DNA of 64,000 nt from Pseudomonas arsenicoxydans (lineage in GTDB: Bacteria > Pseudomonadota > Gammaproteobacteria > Pseudomonadales > Pseudomonadaceae), in NCBI RefSeq assembly GCF_900103875.1, contig NZ_LT629705.1, positions 5,775,001 through 5,839,000 of the forward strand. The letters are read 5' to 3'. Under the pieces are notes generated by a model. The model made no database searches. It had not been told where the DNA came from and worked only from the letters and a program-made list of their open reading frames with translations. Position 1 is the first letter of the stretch; every line of letters begins with the position of its first letter. Below, piece after piece: positions 45,292 to 54,480 of this stretch. The translations under genes were made by a program, and so were the position numbers.

Positions 45292-47739
45292 ATGCTGCTG
45301 TTGTGGATACTGGTTCTGGTTGTCGGGATAGCCTATTTGGCGCACCGCCGCATCGCCCCCCTGCCCGCCCTGTGCATCGTCGCGGTCTTTGTCGTCGCGA
45401 TGGGTGCCTTCAGCCGCGCGCCTGGCTGGCTGCTGCTGGTTCTCTGGGTGTTGATCGCTGCCGTCGCGGCGCCGTTGTTGCTGCCCGACCTGCGTCGCAA
45501 ATACTTCAGCGCGCCGCTGTTCAACTGGTTTCAGAAAACCTTGCCGCCCATGTCACAGACCGAACGCGATGCAATAGACGCCGGCACGGTGTGGTGGGAC
45601 GGCGAACTGTTCAGCGGTCGTCCGGACTGGGACAAACTGCTGTCTTATCCAAAGGTGCAGTTGAGTGAAGAAGAACAGGCCTTTATCGACGGTCCGACCG
45701 AAGAGCTCTGCGCAATGGTCACAGACTGGCAGATCGGACAAGACATGGACTTGCCCGCCGAGGCCTGGGCTCACATCAAGGAAAACGGTTTCTTCGCGCT
45801 GATCATCCCCAAGGAGTTTGGTGGCAAGGGCTTCTCAGCTTATGCCCACTCCCAGGTGGCGATGAAACTGGCGACCCGCAGCGGCGACCTCGCGTCCACC
45901 GTGATGGTCCCCAACTCCCTCGGCCCGGCCGAACTGCTGTTGCATTACGGCACTGAGGAACAGCGCAACCATTACCTGCCACGGCTGGCCCGCGGCGACG
46001 ACATTCCCTGCTTCGCATTGACCGGTCCACTGGCGGGTTCCGACGCCGGTGCCATGCCCGACACCGGGGTGATCTGCAAAGGTGAATGGGAAGGCAAGGA
46101 AACCCTCGGCCTGCGCCTCAATTGGGAAAAGCGTTACATCACGCTGGGCCCGGTGGCGACCCTGCTCGGCCTGGCCTTCAAGGCCTATGACCCGGACCAT
46201 TTACTCGGCGACAAGGAAGACCTGGGTATCAGCCTGGCGCTGATCCCGACGGACACAGCCGGTGTTGAAATCGGCCGCCGCCACCTGCCGCTGGGTGCAG
46301 CATTCATGAACGGTCCGAACTCTGGCAAAGACGTATTCGTGCCGCTGGACTTCCTCATCGGTGGCCAGGAAATGCTCGGCAAGGGCTGGATGATGCTGAT
46401 GAACTGCCTGTCGGTCGGGCGCTCGATTTCCCTGCCGGCCGTCGGCACCGGCGCCGCCAAATTCACCAGCCTGGTGACCGGTCAATATGCGCAGGTCCGC
46501 GAACAATTCAACGTGCCACTGTCCGCGTTCGAAGGCATTCAGGAAGCCATGGCGCGTATCGGCGGCAACGCCTGGATGATGGACGCGGCGCGGATGCTGA
46601 CCGCCAACGCAGTCGACCTCGGCGAGAAACCGTCGGTGCTGTCGGCGATTCTCAAGTATCACCTCACCGAACGCGGCCGCGAATGCATCAGCCACGCCAT
46701 GGATGTTCACGGCGGCAAGGCGATCATCATGGGCCCGAACAACTACCTGGGTCGCAGCTGGAATGGCGCGCCGATTTTCATCACCGTGGAAGGCGCCAAC
46801 ATTCTCTCGCGCAACCTGATGATCTTCGGTCAGGGTGCCATTCGCTGCCATCCGTTCGTGCTCAAGGAAATGGCCCTCGCCGGTCGTGAAGACAAGGACC
46901 AGGCCCTCACCGAATTCGATGGCCTGCTGCTCAAGCACATCGGTTTTGCCGTGGGCAACGCCGCCAGCACCCTGGTGCTGAACCTCGGCTTCGGGCACTT
47001 AGAACACGCGCCAGGCAACAAGCTCAGCCAGGGTTACTTCCGCGCCCTTAATCGTCAGGCCGCCGCGTTCGCCATGCTCGCGGACTTGAGCATGATGCTG
47101 CTGGGCGGTGAGCTGAAACGTCGCGAACGCCTGTCGGCACGGCTTGGGGATGTGCTCAGCAACATGTACCTCGCCTCCGCCGCGCTCAAGCGTTACCACG
47201 ACCTCGACTCGCCGGAGCATATGGCGCCGCTGTTTACCTGGGCTATGGAAGAGAGTCTTGGCCAGTCGGAGCGAGCGTTGGATGAGTTGCTGAGCAACTT
47301 CCCGAACAAGGTACTGGGCTGCCTGTTGCGCGTTATCGTGTTCCCGCTGGGTCGTCGACACAAAGGTCCGTCGGACAAACTCGCTGCCGAAGTGGCCGCA
47401 GTGATTGGCCGGGCCAAGGGCGATCCGACGCTCGAAGAGCTGCTGGCCGGTTGCTACCGTCCGCAATCGGCCGATGACGCCGTCGGAGCGCTGCAACATG
47501 CATGCAACCTGTTGAACGCCGCCCAGCCGTTGCAGAAAAAGCTGCACGTGGCGCTCAAAAGCGGCCAGGTCAAACCGGCTGCCGGGGAGCACGCGATCGA
47601 TGCGGCGCTGGAAGCCGGAGTATTGCAGGCGGGTGAGGCGCACTCCCTGCGTGAGGCCGAAGTAGCGCGGCGCAAAGTGATCGACGTCGATGATTTCGCC
47701 AAGGAAGAGCTGGCGCGGGCCGAAGGAAAGGTCCGCTGA
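45292..47739 (+). CDS. fadE: acyl-CoA dehydrogenase FadE
   Basis: This 815-residue enzyme carries out the first step of fatty-acid beta-oxidation. It is the large FadE form: two N-terminal membrane helices (residues about 1-25 and 38-62), then the acyl-CoA dehydrogenase core (GTEEQRNHYLPRLARGDDIPCFALTGPLAGSDA for FAD/substrate binding) and a long C-terminal DUF1974 domain. An excellent ribosome site GGAGG lies 8 bases before the ATG. The PA2817-family gene follows after 77 bases. Confidence 0.95.
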   Translation: MLLLWILVLVVGIAYLAHRRIAPLPALCIVAVFVVAMGAFSRAPGWLLLVLWVLIAAVAAPLLLPDLRRKYFSAPLFNWFQKTLPPMSQTERDAIDAGTVWWDGELFSGRPDWDKLLSYPKVQLSEEEQAFIDGPTEELCAMVTDWQIGQDMDLPAEAWAHIKENGFFALIIPKEFGGKGFSAYAHSQVAMKLATRSGDLASTVMVPNSLGPAELLLHYGTEEQRNHYLPRLARGDDIPCFALTGPLAGSDAGAMPDTGVICKGEWEGKETLGLRLNWEKRYITLGPVATLLGLAFKAYDPDHLLGDKEDLGISLALIPTDTAGVEIGRRHLPLGAAFMNGPNSGKDVFVPLDFLIGGQEMLGKGWMMLMNCLSVGRSISLPAVGTGAAKFTSLVTGQYAQVREQFNVPLSAFEGIQEAMARIGGNAWMMDAARMLTANAVDLGEKPSVLSAILKYHLTERGRECISHAMDVHGGKAIIMGPNNYLGRSWNGAPIFITVEGANILSRNLMIFGQGAIRCHPFVLKEMALAGREDKDQALTEFDGLLLKHIGFAVGNAASTLVLNLGFGHLEHAPGNKLSQGYFRALNRQAAAFAMLADLSMMLLGGELKRRERLSARLGDVLSNMYLASAALKRYHDLDSPEHMAPLFTWAMEESLGQSERALDELLSNFPNKVLGCLLRVIVFPLGRRHKGPSDKLAAEVAAVIGRAKGDPTLEELLAGCYRPQSADDAVGALQHACNLLNAAQPLQKKLHVALKSGQVKPAAGEHAIDAALEAGVLQAGEAHSLREAEVARRKVIDVDDFAKEELARAEGKVR

Positions 47740-47816
47740 TCAAGTCGACTATCATGTAAAAATGGGCGCGGGGGCTTTATACTCCCGCGCCCGTTTTGCT
47801 CTTGAGGACTTATCTC

Positions 47817-48224
47817 GTGTCCAACGTCGTTGCCGATCATCTCGTCTTGCTTGACCACTTGCGTAGCATCCTGGTCGCCGTGGGTGAGGCCGAACAGGTT
47901 CCCGAAGAAAGCCATGCCTTGTTCCTGGAGCGCTTCGACGAACTGCGTGCATTACTGCCGGTCGACCCGATCGAAAGCCAATACCTGGGCCAGGACATTC
48001 TGTGCCAGGTGATCACTCGTTACCCGCAAATTGCCCATCTGGTCCCTCGTGACCTGCTGTGGTACTTCGCCGGGGACTGCCTGCATTACATGCCCGATGA
48101 TGAAATCGACTTGTACCAGGCCCTGGAAGAACGTCGTTTCGAAGCCGAGCAGAACGACGAACCGTTCGACTGGAACCAGGAAAAACAGCTGCTGGCGATG
48201 TCGAACGACGAGCCCAAGCACTGA
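47817..48224 (+). CDS. PA2817 family protein of unknown function
   Basis: This acidic cytosolic protein of 135 residues starts at GTG 47817, with GAGGA 8 bases before it. It contains SQYLGQDILCQVITRYPQIAHLVPRDLLWYFAGDCLHYMPDDEI, typical of a small Pseudomonas family known by the PAO1 locus PA2817. It is in the right place after fadE. No known domain or catalytic motif is recognised. A terminator follows 20 bases after the stop. Confidence 0.82.
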   Translation: MSNVVADHLVLLDHLRSILVAVGEAEQVPEESHALFLERFDELRALLPVDPIESQYLGQDILCQVITRYPQIAHLVPRDLLWYFAGDCLHYMPDDEIDLYQALEERRFEAEQNDEPFDWNQEKQLLAMSNDEPKH

Positions 48225-48241
48225 TTCCCGGCTGGAAATGC

Positions 48242-48278
48242 AAAAGGCCCGCATGGTGATTCATGCGGGCCTTTTTTT
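48242..48278 (+). terminator. terminator after the fadE unit
   Basis: GGCCCGCATG (48246-48255) and CATGCGGGCC (48262-48271) form a 10-base stem with an A run before and seven T after. Confidence 0.92.
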
Positions 48279-48317
48279 GTGGCATCTCCGAGTGATGTAG
48301 TGTTTGGGCAGCCCCCA

Positions 48318-48393
48318 TCGCGAGCAGGCTCGCTCCCACATTGGCTCTGCGGCGTTCACAAATCTAATGTGGGAGCGGGCTTGCCCGCGAAGA
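48318..48393. repeat. REPIN between the fadE unit and the LysR gene
   Basis: Inverted REP cores, at about 48318-48341 and 48368-48393, are separated by about 26 bases. The first copy has diverged (GAGCAGGCTCGCTCCCAC). Confidence 0.88.
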
Positions 48394-48398
48394 GGCCT

Positions 48399-49397
48399 TC
48401 AGAGCAACCCATCACTCTCGGGTAACTCATACTCCGCCGCCCCCTGGCCCAACGCACTTGGCTTGCCCGGCTTGCTCAGCGTCGGCTCCTTCTCCAGGCA
48501 TTCCACCAGATAATCAATGAAGACCCGCAATTTCGGTGGCAGATAACGCGTTGGCGAATGCAGCAACCAGGCGCCGCCATGGTAAGACGCCAGAAAGGTC
48601 CAGTCCGGCAAGACCTGCACAATCAAACCTTGTTCCAGTGCATAACGCGCGGTGAAGTACGGCAGGCTGCCAATCCCGATGTGCTGCAACACCGCGCCTA
48701 ATCGCACGCCGGTGTGATTCGCCGCATAGCGTCCGCGCACACCGACTGTGACGGCCTTGGTGCCCTTCTTGAACTTCCAGCGCGCATCGCTTGGAGTTTC
48801 ACCCAGGTAGATGCAGCTATGGTTGAGCAAGTCGTGCGGATGGGTAGGTGTGCCATGTTCGGCCAGGTATTGCGGTGTCGCGCATAGTAGATGGTCGATG
48901 GTCAGCAACTGCCGCCCGACCAGGCCGGCTGGTGGTCGATCGGTAATGCGAATGGCCAGATCGACGTTGTCGTCGATCAGGTCCACCTGCCGATCCTCCA
49001 GCAACAACTCCACGTCCACTTTGGGGTAACGCCGCAGAAATTCCGGCATGTGCGGATGAATCACAAATCGACCGACAGCCTTGGGCACGCTGACGCGCAC
49101 CAGCCCTTCCGCTTCATGGGTGAACTGCCCGCTGATTTCCATCACCGACTTGGCTGCGCTGACCATCTCCTGGCAACGCTTGAACACTTCCTCGCCGCCG
49201 TCGCTCAACCGCAGTTTGCGCGTGGTTCGCTGCAGCAGACGTGTGGCCAACGCCTTTTCCAGTCGCGAAATGCTGCGACTGACCGCCGAGGGTGAAGAAC
49301 CCAATTGACGCGCTGCTTCGGAAAAACTGCCGGTCTCGACAACCTTGACGAAAATCGCCATTTCACCGAGCAGCGGCAGTGGAAGATTTATGCTCAC
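48399..49397 (-). CDS. LysR family regulator divergent from the AlaX-oxygenase-LysE genes
   Basis: This 332-residue LysR protein has an N-terminal winged helix (FVKVVETGSFSEAARQLGSSPSAVSRSISRLEKAL, residues about 16-50) and a periplasmic-binding-fold effector domain. A C-terminal tail of about 30 residues (from LEKEPTLSKPGK) extends past the usual end. The gene is divergent from the AlaX-like gene with 90 bases between starts, the usual LysR layout, so it probably controls that cassette. The effector may be an amino acid, by inference. Confidence 0.87.
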   Translation of the reverse strand: MSINLPLPLLGEMAIFVKVVETGSFSEAARQLGSSPSAVSRSISRLEKALATRLLQRTTRKLRLSDGGEEVFKRCQEMVSAAKSVMEISGQFTHEAEGLVRVSVPKAVGRFVIHPHMPEFLRRYPKVDVELLLEDRQVDLIDDNVDLAIRITDRPPAGLVGRQLLTIDHLLCATPQYLAEHGTPTHPHDLLNHSCIYLGETPSDARWKFKKGTKAVTVGVRGRYAANHTGVRLGAVLQHIGIGSLPYFTARYALEQGLIVQVLPDWTFLASYHGGAWLLHSPTRYLPPKLRVFIDYLVECLEKEPTLSKPGKPSALGQGAAEYELPESDGLL

Positions 49398-49487
49398 AGC
49401 GCAACAGTCCTTTGATGTTTGAACGGATTATCACGCAATTCCACGCTTCATATAATAAAAAAAGAAACTCTAATGAGGACATGGAAT

Positions 49488-50114
49488 ATGACGCTTCGCC
49501 TCTTTTTCCATAGTGATGACCTCAAGGCCAATGTGGAAGTCCTGGACTGCACCCCCCAGGAGAACGAATTCGCGGTGGTGCTGCGCGCCACGTTGTTTCA
49601 CCCCCAAGGTGGCGGCCAGCCGTGCGATACCGGCTGGATTGGCGAAAGCCAGGTTCTGCGCGTGGTCCAGGACCCGGACCGCATCATTCATTTCGTCGAC
49701 CGCCCGGTAAAACCGGGCATGACCCAGATCCGGATTGATGAGCAACGTCGCCAATTCAATTCGCGCATGCATTCGGCCGGCCACCTGATTGGCCATTTTG
49801 TCCAGGCACTGGGCTGGATGCCGATCAAGGCCCATCACTGGCCGGGCGAAGGACGCGTGCAGTTCAAACCGGCCGAGTCGGCAAAAGAGGTTGATGCCGG
49901 GATGATTCAACAGTGCATCGCGCAATGGGTGGCCGATGACCTGCCGCGCTTGACGTCTTTACGCGAAGGCTCCCGGGAAATTGGATTCGGTGAACTGCCC
50001 GCCTACGGCTGCGGTGGCACCCATGTACGTAGCCTGAAGGATTTGGGCACGGTCACGATCGCGTCCCTTTCACTGAAGAAGGGAACGCTGTCAGTCCACT
50101 ACAGCGTGGATTGA
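49488..50114 (+). CDS. AlaX-like aminoacyl-tRNA editing protein
   Basis: This protein of 208 residues is a free-standing version of the AlaRS editing domain. It has LFHPQGGGQPCDTG near residue 37, the zinc motif H95-x-x-x-H99 (HSAGH) and C175-x-x-x-H179 (CGGTH). Such proteins hydrolyse mischarged aminoacyl-tRNA, typically Ser- or Gly-tRNA(Ala). The ATG at 49488 follows GAGG by 9 bases; an ATG at 49473 lacks a ribosome site. It leads a set with a 2OG oxygenase and a LysE exporter, so its substrate could be a tRNA charged with the oxygenase product. Confidence 0.85.
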   Translation: MTLRLFFHSDDLKANVEVLDCTPQENEFAVVLRATLFHPQGGGQPCDTGWIGESQVLRVVQDPDRIIHFVDRPVKPGMTQIRIDEQRRQFNSRMHSAGHLIGHFVQALGWMPIKAHHWPGEGRVQFKPAESAKEVDAGMIQQCIAQWVADDLPRLTSLREGSREIGFGELPAYGCGGTHVRSLKDLGTVTIASLSLKKGTLSVHYSVD

Positions 50115-50121
50115 GCTTTCG

Positions 50122-50144
50122 GGCGATGCCGTCCCCGCATCGCC
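50122..50144 (+). other. hairpin between the AlaX-like and oxygenase genes
   Basis: GGCGATGC (50122-50129) and GCATCGCC (50137-50144) form an 8-base stem with a CGTCCCC loop in the 91-base gap. No T run follows, so it is more likely an mRNA stabiliser or attenuator than a terminator. Confidence 0.5.
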
Positions 50145-50205
50145 TGACGCCGGGGGAGCCTGCGTTCGCGGGTTCTGTTGACTATCTGATAGATGGACCT
50201 AAGAC

Positions 50206-50976
50206 ATGATGCTTGACGTCGAGCGTCTCGATGAGACGTGCATAAAAAAGCTGGCCAACGAAGAAGTCCTCGCCATCCGCGTCAAAGGCTTATTGCCCCA
50301 GCCGCTGGCGAAGCAGATTGGCGACAAGATCCTTGCGCCGGGCTTCGAAGGCTATATCAATGCGCCCAGTATTGGCCGCATCGGCATGGCGTTCTATGAA
50401 GCGGAAAACCAGCCGCTGCTGATCGAGGATTACTTCGAGCGTGCCTCGCGCAACATCGCCGAGTTGCGCAACCGTTGCGCGCCTTACTCGTCCCCGGTCG
50501 ACACCCTGCGCTGCATGCTCGATGAAACCTGGCCTGCGGGTGCGCATCTGGAAAATCTCTACGGTCGCAAAATGTATGTCGGGCTGTCCCGGGTGGTGAA
50601 ACCCGGGGTCTGCTTCCTTGCCCATCACGACATTTTCGCCAAGGACGCCCCGGACAGTTTTCAGGCCAGGAGCCTGGAAGCGCAGTTCGCCTGCAACGTC
50701 TACCTGAGCATGCCGACCCAGGGCGGTGCATTGCAGATGTGGGACCACGACATTTCTGCGGACCAGTTCGACGAAATGCGCGGCGACAGTTACGGCATCG
50801 ACCCCGACCTGCTCGGCACTCCGACACTGGAGATTCGTCCCGAGCCGGGTGATTTCATCATGTTCAATTCGCGCCGCATGCACTCGGTGACGCCGGGGCT
50901 GGAAGATCCGCGCTTGAGCCTTTCGTTCTTTGTCGGCTATCGCGGCAATGCGTCACCCCTTACCTTTTGGAGTTGA
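50206..50976 (+). CDS. 2-oxoglutarate/Fe(II)-dependent oxygenase, probable amino acid hydroxylase
   Basis: This protein of 256 residues has a double-stranded beta-helix with the iron triad H140-x-D142 (AHHDIF) and H226 (RRMHSVTPG), and R236 ten residues later to bind 2-oxoglutarate. GGALQMWD near residue 173 and PGDFIMFN near residue 215 are typical strands. The overall pattern recalls the BesD-like family acting on free amino acids, from memory; those chlorinases have Gly in place of Asp142, so this one should hydroxylate rather than halogenate. No signal peptide is present. A weak ribosome site precedes the ATG. A LysE exporter gene follows at once. Confidence 0.82.
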   Translation: MMLDVERLDETCIKKLANEEVLAIRVKGLLPQPLAKQIGDKILAPGFEGYINAPSIGRIGMAFYEAENQPLLIEDYFERASRNIAELRNRCAPYSSPVDTLRCMLDETWPAGAHLENLYGRKMYVGLSRVVKPGVCFLAHHDIFAKDAPDSFQARSLEAQFACNVYLSMPTQGGALQMWDHDISADQFDEMRGDSYGIDPDLLGTPTLEIRPEPGDFIMFNSRRMHSVTPGLEDPRLSLSFFVGYRGNASPLTFWS

Positions 50977-50977
50977 G

Positions 50978-51616
50978 ATGCTTTCGAATTACCTGGGCGA
51001 GTTCCTGGCGCTGGCGACTATTCACTTCCTGGCAGTCGTCGCACCCGGACCGGACTTCGCCGTCACCATCCGTCAGAGTGTGCGTTTCGGTCGACTGGTC
51101 GGAATCTGCACAGCGCTGGGCATCGGTGCGGGCATTTCCGTGCATGTGCTTTACACCCTGCTCGGGGTCGGGGCGCTGATGCACTCGACGCCCTGGCTGC
51201 TGACCGTGGCCAAAGTCATCGGTGGCGCCTATATCTTGTACCTCGGTGTCAGCCTGTTGCGCAGCAAACCCAAGTCGGCGCTTGAGGGTGACAAGGTCGC
51301 CGACGAACCGGTCATCGAGCAAACGCTGCTGAAGGCATTCACCACCGGGTTTCTCACCAACGCGACCAACCCCAAGGCGACCCTGTTTTTCCTGGCGATT
51401 TTCACCACCATCATCAGTGCCACGACGCCACTGAAGATCCAGGCGCTCTACGGCGTGTGGATGTGCTTGGTCAATGCGTTGTGGTTTGTGATCGTCGCAT
51501 TGTTCTTTTCCAGTGCCCGGGTGCGCTTGCTGTTCATGCGCATGGGGCATTGGTTTGAACGGACCATGGGGGTGATTCTGATTTTGTTCGCCGGGCGCCT
51601 GATTCTGTCGATGTAA
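50978..51616 (+). CDS. LysE/RhtB family amino acid exporter
   Basis: This 212-residue inner-membrane protein has six predicted helices and the LysE/RhtB opening FLAVVAPGPDFAVTIRQSV near residue 15, with TGFLTNATNPKATLFFLAIF near residue 130. Members export amino acids and derivatives such as homoserine, threonine or lysine. The ATG at 50978 has GGAG 5 bases upstream and is only one base after the oxygenase stop, so the two are translated together. I infer that it exports the oxygenase product or substrate. A terminator follows. Confidence 0.88.
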   Translation: MLSNYLGEFLALATIHFLAVVAPGPDFAVTIRQSVRFGRLVGICTALGIGAGISVHVLYTLLGVGALMHSTPWLLTVAKVIGGAYILYLGVSLLRSKPKSALEGDKVADEPVIEQTLLKAFTTGFLTNATNPKATLFFLAIFTTIISATTPLKIQALYGVWMCLVNALWFVIVALFFSSARVRLLFMRMGHWFERTMGVILILFAGRLILSM

Positions 51617-51631
51617 GACCTGCGCCCACGC

Positions 51632-51666
51632 AAAAGGCCCGCGCAGTCTGACTGGCGGGCCTTTTT
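51632..51666 (+). terminator. terminator after the LysE gene
   Basis: GGCCCGC (51636-51642) and GCGGGCC (51655-51661) form a 7-base stem, flanked by AAAA and TTTTT. Confidence 0.85.
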
Positions 51667-51812
51667 CGTTTGTGCGTCGCTTTTGCATTTTTGTGCGACA
51701 GATCCCGCTTCAAGGGCTGCCCTATAGCGCCTTCATGAGTTAGCTTGGAAACGTTTCTGTCTCATCGATCAGATATTTCTCACAAATTGCCTGCAAAGGA
51801 ATGCCCTCAACA

Positions 51813-53552
51813 ATGAATTTCTCATTCAAGCACCTGGCTGCGTCAACCCTGATAATGGCCAGCCTGTCGTCGTTCGCACTGACCGCACACGCCAACATCA
51901 CCCAGCAACAGAGCGCGGCCATCCTCAAGACGTTCAGTGATGCATCAGTCACGGATTTCAGGCAGTTCCTGGGTGGGCTGGCCAAAAGCGACCTGGCCAA
52001 CACCAGTGACCTCAATCCGGCCATCAGTGCCTTCCTCGACAACAAGACCCTTTCAGCTGAACAGCAGAACGAGATCCATCGCCTGCTGGGCCTGTATACG
52101 CGGGTGAAATATGGCAAGGCTGCCACCGAGACCCTGCGCGAATTGGTGGCCATTCCGACCTTCCAAGTGAACGGCGTTGCCCAGCACGACAATCCGGAAT
52201 TCATCAAGATCGCCGACAAGATCAAGAGCCTGGCCCAGGCGTTCAACCTGAACTTCCGCAACATCGACAACCGCGTCTATGAAATTTCCCTCGAAGGCAG
52301 TGGTGACGAAGTCGTGGGCATTCACGCCCATGCCGACGTAGTCCCCGTGACACCGGAGAACTGGGTATTGAAAGACGGCACCAAACTCGATCCGTTCAAG
52401 GTCACGCTGATCGGCGACCGCATGTATGGCCGGGGCACCGAGGATGACAAAAACGGCATCGTGGTGGCGCTGTACGCCATGAAAGTGATCAAGGAAGAGA
52501 AGCTGCCGCTGGCCAGGAATTTCAAGCTGTTGGTCGACACCACCGAAGAAACCACCGGCGACGCCATTCCCTATTACTTCGAACATAACCCAACACCCAA
52601 CTACAACTTGGCGCTGGATGGCGGCTATCCGGTAGTGATTGCCGAGAAAGGCTACGGCACCGTCATGGCCAACTTTGCCAAACGCAAGGCGGATGGCAAA
52701 GGCGCTGAGATCATATCGATGACGGGCGGCATGGCCACCAACCAGATTCCGTCGACATCGGTTGCGACCCTTTTGAGCGATAAGCCTGCCGAACTGGCTG
52801 CCAGCTTGAACAAGGCTGGCGCAGCTTATGCCAAGGGCAATGGCGGCAACTTCGAGGTCAGCGCCAAAGTCGTCGGCAAAGACGTCAAGCTGACAGTCAC
52901 CGGCGTTTCAGCCCACTCCTCCGAGCCTGAGTCAGGCGTTAACCCGGTGTCCAGGATGCTGGGTTTCATCAACAGCCTTGACGGCAAAGTCGCGCTCAAG
53001 CACAACCACATCACCGACGCTGCCCGCTATGCCGCCGACAACTGGGGGCTGGATTACCTGGGCACAAATCTGGGCGTCGGCTTCTCCGATGCGTTCATGG
53101 GGCCGCTGACCGCTTCCCTGACCTACGTCGCCATGGATGAAAAAGTCTTCAAGCTTGCAGTTAATCTGCGGGTGCCAAAGGGCAAATCCCCGGAAACGCT
53201 CAAGACCGAAATCGCCAACAAGCTGAGTGCCTGGAGCAACAAGACCCACATCACTCCTGCGATCGACTACTCGATCGCCGAGCCGATGTACCGCAATCCT
53301 GAGGGCGAATGGGTCAAGGCCTTGCTGGCCGTGTCCAGCGAAAACCTGGGCATGGAGCACAAGTTCGGTACTTCCGCCGGCGCCACTTCGGTCCATGAAT
53401 TGCCCAATGGCGTGCAATTTGGTTTGGCCAGACCCGAGAATAAATACACGGGACACACCGACAATGAGTTCAAGACCGTCGACCAGTTCCTGCTGGACCT
53501 GCAGATCGTAACCGAGATGATGGGACGTATCGGGCAGTTGCCGACGCTCTGA
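51813..53552 (+). CDS. secreted M20 family metallopeptidase (dipeptidase-like)
   Basis: This protein of 579 residues has a signal peptide (MNFSFKHLAASTLIMASL to about residue 27, ending TAHA) and an M20 catalytic domain. Zinc-site motifs are IHAHADVVP (residues about 170-178), GRGTEDDKNG near 208 and the catalytic Glu pair DTTEETTG near 245. About 75 residues of an extra N-terminal helical segment precede the catalytic domain. The ATG at 51813 is preferred because AAAGGA lies directly against the alternative ATG at 51801; the spacing to 51813 is long (12). It probably cleaves small peptides in the periplasm. Confidence 0.85.
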   Translation: MNFSFKHLAASTLIMASLSSFALTAHANITQQQSAAILKTFSDASVTDFRQFLGGLAKSDLANTSDLNPAISAFLDNKTLSAEQQNEIHRLLGLYTRVKYGKAATETLRELVAIPTFQVNGVAQHDNPEFIKIADKIKSLAQAFNLNFRNIDNRVYEISLEGSGDEVVGIHAHADVVPVTPENWVLKDGTKLDPFKVTLIGDRMYGRGTEDDKNGIVVALYAMKVIKEEKLPLARNFKLLVDTTEETTGDAIPYYFEHNPTPNYNLALDGGYPVVIAEKGYGTVMANFAKRKADGKGAEIISMTGGMATNQIPSTSVATLLSDKPAELAASLNKAGAAYAKGNGGNFEVSAKVVGKDVKLTVTGVSAHSSEPESGVNPVSRMLGFINSLDGKVALKHNHITDAARYAADNWGLDYLGTNLGVGFSDAFMGPLTASLTYVAMDEKVFKLAVNLRVPKGKSPETLKTEIANKLSAWSNKTHITPAIDYSIAEPMYRNPEGEWVKALLAVSSENLGMEHKFGTSAGATSVHELPNGVQFGLARPENKYTGHTDNEFKTVDQFLLDLQIVTEMMGRIGQLPTL

Positions 53553-53647
53553 TTGCCTTGTTGGGTCCGCTGTTCTGGCGGGCCCAACGTTTGAGCGACT
53601 TGATTGCGACGAGCAGTCGATCAGCAAAAGGCAAAAAACGCACAAAC

Positions 53648-53677
53648 AAAAACGCCGCTCATTACTGAGCGGCGTTT
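53648..53677. terminator. bidirectional terminator between the M20 gene and the tRNA operon
   Basis: AACGCCGCTC and GAGCGGCGTT (arms at about 53650-53660 and 53667-53677) form a strong stem with A and T runs on both sides. It can end both converging transcripts. Confidence 0.88.
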
Positions 53678-53687
53678 TCGTTAAATA

Positions 53688-53763
<76 letters not shown>

Positions 53764-53766
53764 AAA

Positions 53767-53842
53767 TGGCGTCCCCTAGGGGACTCGAACCCCTGTTACC
53801 GCCGTGAAAGGGCGGTGTCCTAGGCCACTAGACGAAGGGGAC
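53767..53842 (-). tRNA. tRNA-Glu (anticodon TTC)
   Basis: This 76-base tRNA begins GTCCCCTTCGTCTAGTGG and ends with an encoded CCA. The anticodon loop CCTTTCACG gives TTC. It lies 3 bases before the last tRNA-Gly gene and 105 bases after the previous pair. Confidence 0.97.
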
Positions 53843-53947
53843 ACGCTAACTGAAACACATGGTGTGTATTTCAGTGCCCAAATCCGCATCCGAAGATGTC
53901 GGCTCTGGCTTCACTCAGCCCTGCCCGAAAGCAACGCTGCTTAAAAT

Positions 53948-54023
<76 letters not shown>

Positions 54024-54025
54024 AT

Positions 54026-54101
54026 TGGCGTCCCCTAGGGGACTCGAACCCCTGTTACCGCCGTGAAAGGGCGGTGTCCTAGGCCACTAGACGAAGGGGA
54101 C
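54026..54101 (-). tRNA. tRNA-Glu (anticodon TTC), first copy
   Basis: This gene is identical to the copy at 53767-53842 and is the first gene of the operon. It starts about 60 bases downstream of the promoter -10 at 54164-54169. Confidence 0.97.
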
Positions 54102-54163
54102 ACACGTACAACATTCACTCCCTACCGCGTTTCGCTGTGTGCTTTACGCTGTAAGTGGCGCGC

Positions 54164-54192
54164 ATTCTATGGATGGATTGAGGGGTCGTCAA
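54164..54192 (-). promoter_or_regulatory. promoter of the tRNA operon
   Basis: On the minus strand TTGACG (54187-54192), a 17-base spacer and TAGAAT (54164-54169) are followed by a GC-rich discriminator GCGCGCC, as expected of a stringently controlled stable-RNA promoter. Confidence 0.85.
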
Positions 54193-54480
54193 CCCCCTGA
54201 TATAAATTTATTTAAATCAATGACTTCGCCCTGCTTTACGAAGCGATTCGGGCTTTTCCGTCTGACGGCCTTGAGTGGCTATATTCCGATACCCGGCAAG
54301 ACGTTATAGTCGACGGCAACGGAGTAATGGCAATCTGCTTCATATTTGCCACCACTTATATAAGCGCAATCGCGGCCGATACAGATAGAGCCACAACCGA
54401 TCCAACTCGTCGAGCGGCCCTATGCGTCCAAATGCCAAGCTACTACACTCGATCGCGAACCCTATAAAGAGGTCTTACCG

